DNA from: JAIEPT01 sp038217425
Lineage (GTDB): Bacteria > Planctomycetota > Planctomycetia > Gemmatales > Gemmataceae
NCBI GenBank assembly: GCA_038217425.1
Contig: JBBQPM010000162.1
Coordinates: forward strand, 1 to 15,846
Length of the DNA: 15,846 nucleotides
Reading direction: 5' to 3'
Shown here in pieces: positions 12,660 to 15,846 of the stretch. Made by a program: the position numbers and the translations under genes. Positions within the stretch are counted from its first letter, which is position 1. Each line of letters begins with the position of its first letter. The notes under the pieces were generated by a model. That model had not been told where the DNA came from and did not search any database. It worked only from the letters and a program-made list of their open reading frames with translations.

Positions 12660-13442
12660 TCACTGGTTGGTGAAATCGATGGGCCACACCAGGCCGGCGC
12701 AGAATCCCCCGTCGACGAACAGCACTTGCCCCGTCATCCAAGAAGACGAGGCAGACGCCAAAAAGACGGCCGCGCCGACCATATCTTCAGGTTGGCCCAA
12801 TCTTTTGAGCGGCGTGTTCGTCTCGCCCCAGGCCTGCATCTTCGGCTGCGACCACAGTTTCTTGGTCAGATCCGTGAGCACGAACCCCGGAGCGATGGCG
12901 TTGACGCGAATGCCGCGCGGGCCCCATTCCATCGCCAGGCTGCGCGTCATGTGCCCCATGCCCGCCTTGCTCACCGCGTACGGCATCACCCCCTTGAGCG
13001 GCCGATCGTTGTTCAGCGACGCGATGTTGATCTGGTTCCCCTGTCCCCGCTCAAGCATCGCCTTACCGACCGCCTGCGACAAGAGGAACGGGCCCTTGAG
13101 GTTGATGTCGAGAATGAAGTCCCAGTCCTCTTCGCTCAGATCCTCGGCGAGTTTTCGGCGATTGACGCCGGCGACGTTGATGAGCGTGTCGATGCGCGTC
13201 TCCTCGGCGACGACCTGCTGCACGAGGCGCTCGATATCCTTCTTTTTGGCGACGTCGCAGACGATGCCGCGGGCGCCGATAGCTTTGCCCGTTTCGTCGA
13301 GGGTGGCTTGTTCCCGGCCGGTGATGATGACCTTGGCGCCGCGCTGGACGAAGCCCTGGGCGATGGCTTTGCCGATGCCTCGGCTGCCGCCGGAGACGAG
13401 GACGACTTGGTCTTGGACGCTGAAGAGGGAATCGTGGGTCAT
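12660..13442 (-). CDS. Short-chain dehydrogenase/reductase (SDR) family oxidoreductase
   Basis: A classical SDR of 260 residues using NAD(P)H. The cofactor motif is SGGSRGIG (17-24, with Ser replacing the usual Thr), the NNAG motif appears as NVAG (89-92), and the catalytic residues are N114, S142, Y155 and K159 (YAVSK). The C-terminal half has the family PGFVLTDLT and GQVLFVDGGF. It most resembles gluconate 5-dehydrogenase, KduD and FabG-like enzymes; the substrate cannot be decided. A C-terminal tail (LVWPIDFTNQ) extends past the usual end. The ATG at 13442 overlaps the stop codon of the YHS protein gene as ATGA, so the two are translationally coupled. A longer reading from 13937 is an artefact, because it runs through that gene. 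Confidence 0.9.
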   Translation of the reverse strand: MTHDSLFSVQDQVVLVSGGSRGIGKAIAQGFVQRGAKVIITGREQATLDETGKAIGARGIVCDVAKKKDIERLVQQVVAEETRIDTLINVAGVNRRKLAEDLSEEDWDFILDINLKGPFLLSQAVGKAMLERGQGNQINIASLNNDRPLKGVMPYAVSKAGMGHMTRSLAMEWGPRGIRVNAIAPGFVLTDLTKKLWSQPKMQAWGETNTPLKRLGQPEDMVGAAVFLASASSSWMTGQVLFVDGGFCAGLVWPIDFTNQ

Positions 13443-14131
13443 TTCTTTTTGGCCTTGGCGGCCGCCTCGTTGATGTATTGTTCGGGATTGGCCAAAAACT
13501 CGGCTCGGCATCCCGAACAGCATACGTAATACGTCTTCCCCTGGTAGAGGACCGACGACGTCCCCGCTCCGCCGCTGACGATGCACTCCGGCTGCGCGGA
13601 ACCGACGGCGAACGGCTCCCCCTCCTTCGTCGCCCCGACCTGGTAATGCTTCGTATAAGTCACTTTGCCGACGGGCCGGCTCTCGTAACGGTAGAGGAAG
13701 CGGTTGGAATGCAGGAACGTGAAGACCAGACGTTCTTCGTCCTTGGGGCCCGTGCGCGTGAGCGTCAGCGATTTGTCCTTGAGGGCGCCCTGGTAGACGT
13801 GCGTCTCTTTGGTCGGCGTGGTGAGTTTGACCTGGAACGCGTCGGTCTTGGGGTCGTAGCGCAACTCGCCCTTTTGGAAGTGCTTGCCTTTCTCGAAGGC
13901 AAACGCCAGGTGCTGCTGGCCTTTCACGAATTGCCATTCGCAGTGGATGGTTTCGATCCAGAAGCCCTGCTGCTGGACTTCGCGGGAGCCGACGGGCGTG
14001 CCGGTCCCCTTCCAGGAGCCGACGAGGTCGTTGAAGGGCTGGTACGCCTCCTTGGCGGTCCGCTCGGGAGCGTCGGCGGCGAGTGCGGGCGAGGCGAGGA
14101 GGAACATCGGCACGAGATAAAGGCAGCGCAT
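13439..14131 (-). CDS. Secreted protein with C-terminal YHS/TRASH-type metal-binding domain
   Basis: A 230-residue protein with a signal peptide (MRCLYLVPMFLLASPALA, cleavage near A18). Residues 30-165 form a beta-rich domain (FNDLVGSWKGTGTPVG onwards) reminiscent of lipocalin-like DUF1579-type proteins. Residues 180-220 carry a YHS-like domain: C183-IVSG, then YQGKTYYVCCSGC with C204, C205 and C208, then FLANPEQYI. Such domains usually bind copper, zinc or another soft metal. The tail is lysine-rich. The ATG at 14131 has GGAG at 8 nt and follows an extended -10 promoter. It overlaps the SDR gene as ATGA. Metal sensing, scavenging or delivery is inferred; the link to the SDR is unexplained. 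Confidence 0.75.
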   Translation of the reverse strand: MRCLYLVPMFLLASPALAADAPERTAKEAYQPFNDLVGSWKGTGTPVGSREVQQQGFWIETIHCEWQFVKGQQHLAFAFEKGKHFQKGELRYDPKTDAFQVKLTTPTKETHVYQGALKDKSLTLTRTGPKDEERLVFTFLHSNRFLYRYESRPVGKVTYTKHYQVGATKEGEPFAVGSAQPECIVSGGAGTSSVLYQGKTYYVCCSGCRAEFLANPEQYINEAAAKAKKK

Positions 14132-14162
14132 GAGCGAACTCCGAAGGTGGGGGCAGTCCCGC

Positions 14163-14210
14163 ATTATACCATGGACATTTTACAAACGAGCGATTAACCT
14201 TTCATTAACC
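14163..14210 (-). promoter_or_regulatory. Extended -10 promoter with tandem GGTTAAT boxes, for the YHS-SDR operon
   Basis: On the minus strand TGG-TATAAT (14163-14171) is an extended -10 without a recognisable -35. Two identical GGTTAAT boxes (14204-14210 and 14193-14199) lie exactly 11 bp apart. They fall about 37-54 bp before the predicted start of transcription (near 14156). Direct repeats with one-turn spacing over the -35 region are typical of PhoB/OmpR-type activators. The promoter is fairly well supported; the regulator is inferred. Confidence 0.55.
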
Positions 14211-14251
14211 CCATTGCACGACATCCGTTTCGCGGCACGGACGCGTGCGTT

Positions 14252-14268
14252 GCGAATGATTGATTCGC
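14252..14268. repeat. Short dyad GCGAAT-GATTG-ATTCGC
   Basis: A perfect 6-bp inverted repeat with a 5-base spacer lies in the divergent region between the YHS and PSCyt genes, about 55 bp before the PSCyt start. It could be an operator half-site pair. No clear plus-strand promoter was recognised around it. Confidence 0.3.
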
Positions 14269-14284
14269 CTGCAACCGTCGTGGC

Positions 14285-14311
14285 CGCGCCGCGAGGGCGC
14301 GGCGGCTAAAC
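14285..14311 (+). repeat. 27-bp palindromic repeat, copy 4 (upstream of the PSCyt gene)
   Basis: It has the same layout as the copies near gcvPB, GCCGCG-AGGG-CGCGGC plus head GGCTAAAC. It differs from copy 1 by one base, which falls in the loop and leaves the stem intact. It ends 11 bp before the PSCyt start codon, where a Shine-Dalgarno would be expected, and none is seen. Confidence 0.78.
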
Positions 14312-14322
14312 GAGTCACACCC

Positions 14323-15846
14323 ATGCGAATTCTATCCTGCCTGATCCTGTTCTCCGCAACCGCCGTCTCCGCTCAGGAAATCGATTACGAGCGCGACGTG
14401 CAGCCAATCTTCAAAACGAGTTGCACGCGCTGCCACGGCGAGAAATCCAAGAAGGGCGACCTCGATCTGACGTCGCTCGCCGCGTTGCGCCAAGGCGGCG
14501 AATCGGGCGCCGTCGTCGTCCCCGGCGATCTCAAGAAGAGCAAACTCTACGAACTCGTCCATGCCGAGGAGATGCCCCCCAGCAAGCCGCTCGCCAAGGA
14601 CAAGATCGAGTTGCTTGGCCGCTGGATCGCCGCGGGCGCCCCGGGATACAGGGCCAAGGTCGAAATCACGCAGCACGACATCGTGCCGCTCATGCTCATG
14701 CGCTGCAGCGTCTGCCATGGCCCGCGCCAGCAGAGCGCGGGGCTCGATCTTTCGTCGAAGGCGGGCATGCTCAAGGGGGGCAAGTCGGGCCCGGCCATCG
14801 TTCTGGGCAAACCCCAGGAAAGTCTCGTGCTCAAGCGCATCCATGCCGGCGAGATGCCCCCCAACAAACGCCTCGTCGATTTCAGCGTCAAGCCGATGGC
14901 CAAGGACGAAATCGATCGGCTCGTGCACTGGATCGAAGACGGCGCCCCGGAAGTCGAGATGCTCCCCGACGTCGCCACGACGACGCCCGATCCGCTCGTT
15001 TCCGACAAGGATCGCCAGCACTGGGCGTTCCAGCCGCCGAAGGTTGTCCCCGTCCCCAAGATCGACAGTCCGCGCGTGCGCAATCCGATCGACGCGTTTC
15101 TGCTCGAGAAATTGCAGGCGAAGAAGCTCAGCTTCGCGCCGCCGGCCGACCCGATGACGCTCCTGCGCCGCGTCGCCTTCGATCTCACGGGGTTGCCGCC
15201 CGACCTCGACGAAATCGACCGTTATCGCAAGAGCAACTTTAATTTCGAGGAAATGGTCGAGCGCCTGCTCGCCTCGCCGCGCTACGGCGAACGCTGGGGC
15301 AAATACTGGCTCGACCTCGCCGGGTACGCGGATTCGGAAGGCAAGCGCAGTCAGGATCCGATTCGGCCGCACGCCTGGCGTTACCGCGACTACGTGATTC
15401 GCGCCTTCAACGCCGACAAACCGTACGACCGCTTCCTCCTGGAACAGCTCGCCGGCGACGAACTCGCCGATTACGCCAATGCGAAGGTCACGCCCGAGTT
15501 GATGGATAACCTGATCGCGACGGCGTTTCTGCGGCTCACGCCGGACGGCACCGGCTCCGACGTCGTCAACTACGTCCCCGATCGCCTCGACGTCATCGCC
15601 GACGAAATGCAGGTCCTGGGATCCGCCGTCATGGGCCTCACGATCCACTGCGCCCGTTGCCACAGCCACAAGTACGATCCGATTCCGCACCGCGACTACT
15701 ATCGGCTCCTCGCGGTCTTCAAGGGGGCGTACGACGAACACGATTGGCTGCGTCCGACGTCGGTGAAGGGACAGACGAAGGGAAACCGCCCGAGCCGGGT
15801 GTTGCCGTTCTTGCCCGAGGCGGAGCTACAGAAGTGGAAGAAGGAT
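14323..15846 (+). CDS. Secreted planctomycete cytochrome protein with tandem PSCyt1 domains and a PSCyt2 (DUF1549) domain, truncated by the window edge
   Basis: An uninterrupted frame of 508 codons runs to the window end. A signal peptide (MRILSCLILFSATAVSA, cleavage near A17-Q18) precedes two similar cytochrome c-like (PSCyt1) units. Each has a CxxCH heme site, CTRCH (34-38) and CSVCH (128-132), a distal EMPP motif (83-86, 177-180) and a closing WI-x-x-GAP (101-106, 203-208). The PSCyt2/DUF1549 domain follows from about 232 (HWAFQPPK) through DLTGLPP (287-293), RYGERWGKYWLDLAGYADSEG (320-340) and a third heme-type CARCHSHKYDPI (443-454). A C-terminal PSD1 (DUF1553) domain is expected beyond the edge. 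Members of this family are planctomycete-enriched; their function is unresolved. No Shine-Dalgarno precedes the ATG; a repeat copy lies 11 bp upstream. Confidence 0.9.
   Translation, partial: MRILSCLILFSATAVSAQEIDYERDVQPIFKTSCTRCHGEKSKKGDLDLTSLAALRQGGESGAVVVPGDLKKSKLYELVHAEEMPPSKPLAKDKIELLGRWIAAGAPGYRAKVEITQHDIVPLMLMRCSVCHGPRQQSAGLDLSSKAGMLKGGKSGPAIVLGKPQESLVLKRIHAGEMPPNKRLVDFSVKPMAKDEIDRLVHWIEDGAPEVEMLPDVATTTPDPLVSDKDRQHWAFQPPKVVPVPKIDSPRVRNPIDAFLLEKLQAKKLSFAPPADPMTLLRRVAFDLTGLPPDLDEIDRYRKSNFNFEEMVERLLASPRYGERWGKYWLDLAGYADSEGKRSQDPIRPHAWRYRDYVIRAFNADKPYDRFLLEQLAGDELADYANAKVTPELMDNLIATAFLRLTPDGTGSDVVNYVPDRLDVIADEMQVLGSAVMGLTIHCARCHSHKYDPIPHRDYYRLLAVFKGAYDEHDWLRPTSVKGQTKGNRPSRVLPFLPEAELQKWKKD

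Noticed and set aside
12660..13937. 425-codon reading for the SDR gene
   Set aside because: The first 165 residues run out of frame through the YHS protein gene and show no SDR or other homology; the ATGA overlap at 13439-13442 and the family N-terminus give the true start.
14332..15741. Long minus-strand open frame of 469 codons opposite the PSCyt gene
   Set aside because: It is a mirror frame of the cytochrome gene, whose signal peptide and CxxCH, EMPP and PSCyt2 motifs make the plus strand certain.

Overview
The window comes from a GC-rich bacterium, most likely a member of the Planctomycetota. The strongest evidence is the gene running off the right edge. It encodes a secreted protein with planctomycete-type cytochrome c domains (PSCyt1, then PSCyt2/DUF1549). 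Other support is the split glycine dehydrogenase, a run of secreted proteins of poorly known families, and several dispersed palindromic repeats. There are no rRNA, tRNA or CRISPR features.

Layout: (1) 1-57 is the 5' end of an IS5-family (DUF4096-type) transposase reading off the left edge. (2) 220-8936 is a long run of minus-strand genes. In transcription order these are dapF, purN, gcvPA, gcvPB, an AAA ATPase, a DUF4276 protein, a thiolase and a threonine aldolase. (3) 9208-10035 is a lone ParA/Soj-type ATPase on the plus strand, with a good promoter and a shared bidirectional terminator. (4) 10091-14131 is a second minus-strand block. It has a secreted YHS-domain protein translationally coupled to an SDR oxidoreductase, then three secreted proteins (one of unknown family, one with Spy/CpxP-like repeats, one SIMPL/DUF541). 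(5) 14323 to the edge is the PSCyt protein on the plus strand.

Much of the first block concerns glycine and one-carbon metabolism. Threonine aldolase makes glycine, the GcvPA/GcvPB P-protein decarboxylates it to feed methylene-THF, and PurN uses formyl-THF on glycinamide ribonucleotide. Set into this block is an AT-richer two-gene cassette (2503-4307): an ABC/OLD-type ATPase and a DUF4276 (TOPRIM-like) protein. This is the architecture of two-gene anti-phage systems such as PARIS, AbiL and RloAB. The two genes overlap as TGATG, and the second overlaps the housekeeping thiolase as ATGA. The cassette is the best candidate here for an under-described system.

The intergenic DNA is rich in structure. 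There are four copies of a 27-bp palindromic repeat, two of them facing each other between gcvPA and gcvPB and one supplying the gcvPB stop codon. A 101-bp MITE-like element with perfect 31-bp inverted arms lies between dapF and purN. CACAGAG-type repeats occur at two places. The longest gene-free stretch is 8937-9207 (271 bp), so no gap exceeds 300 bases.
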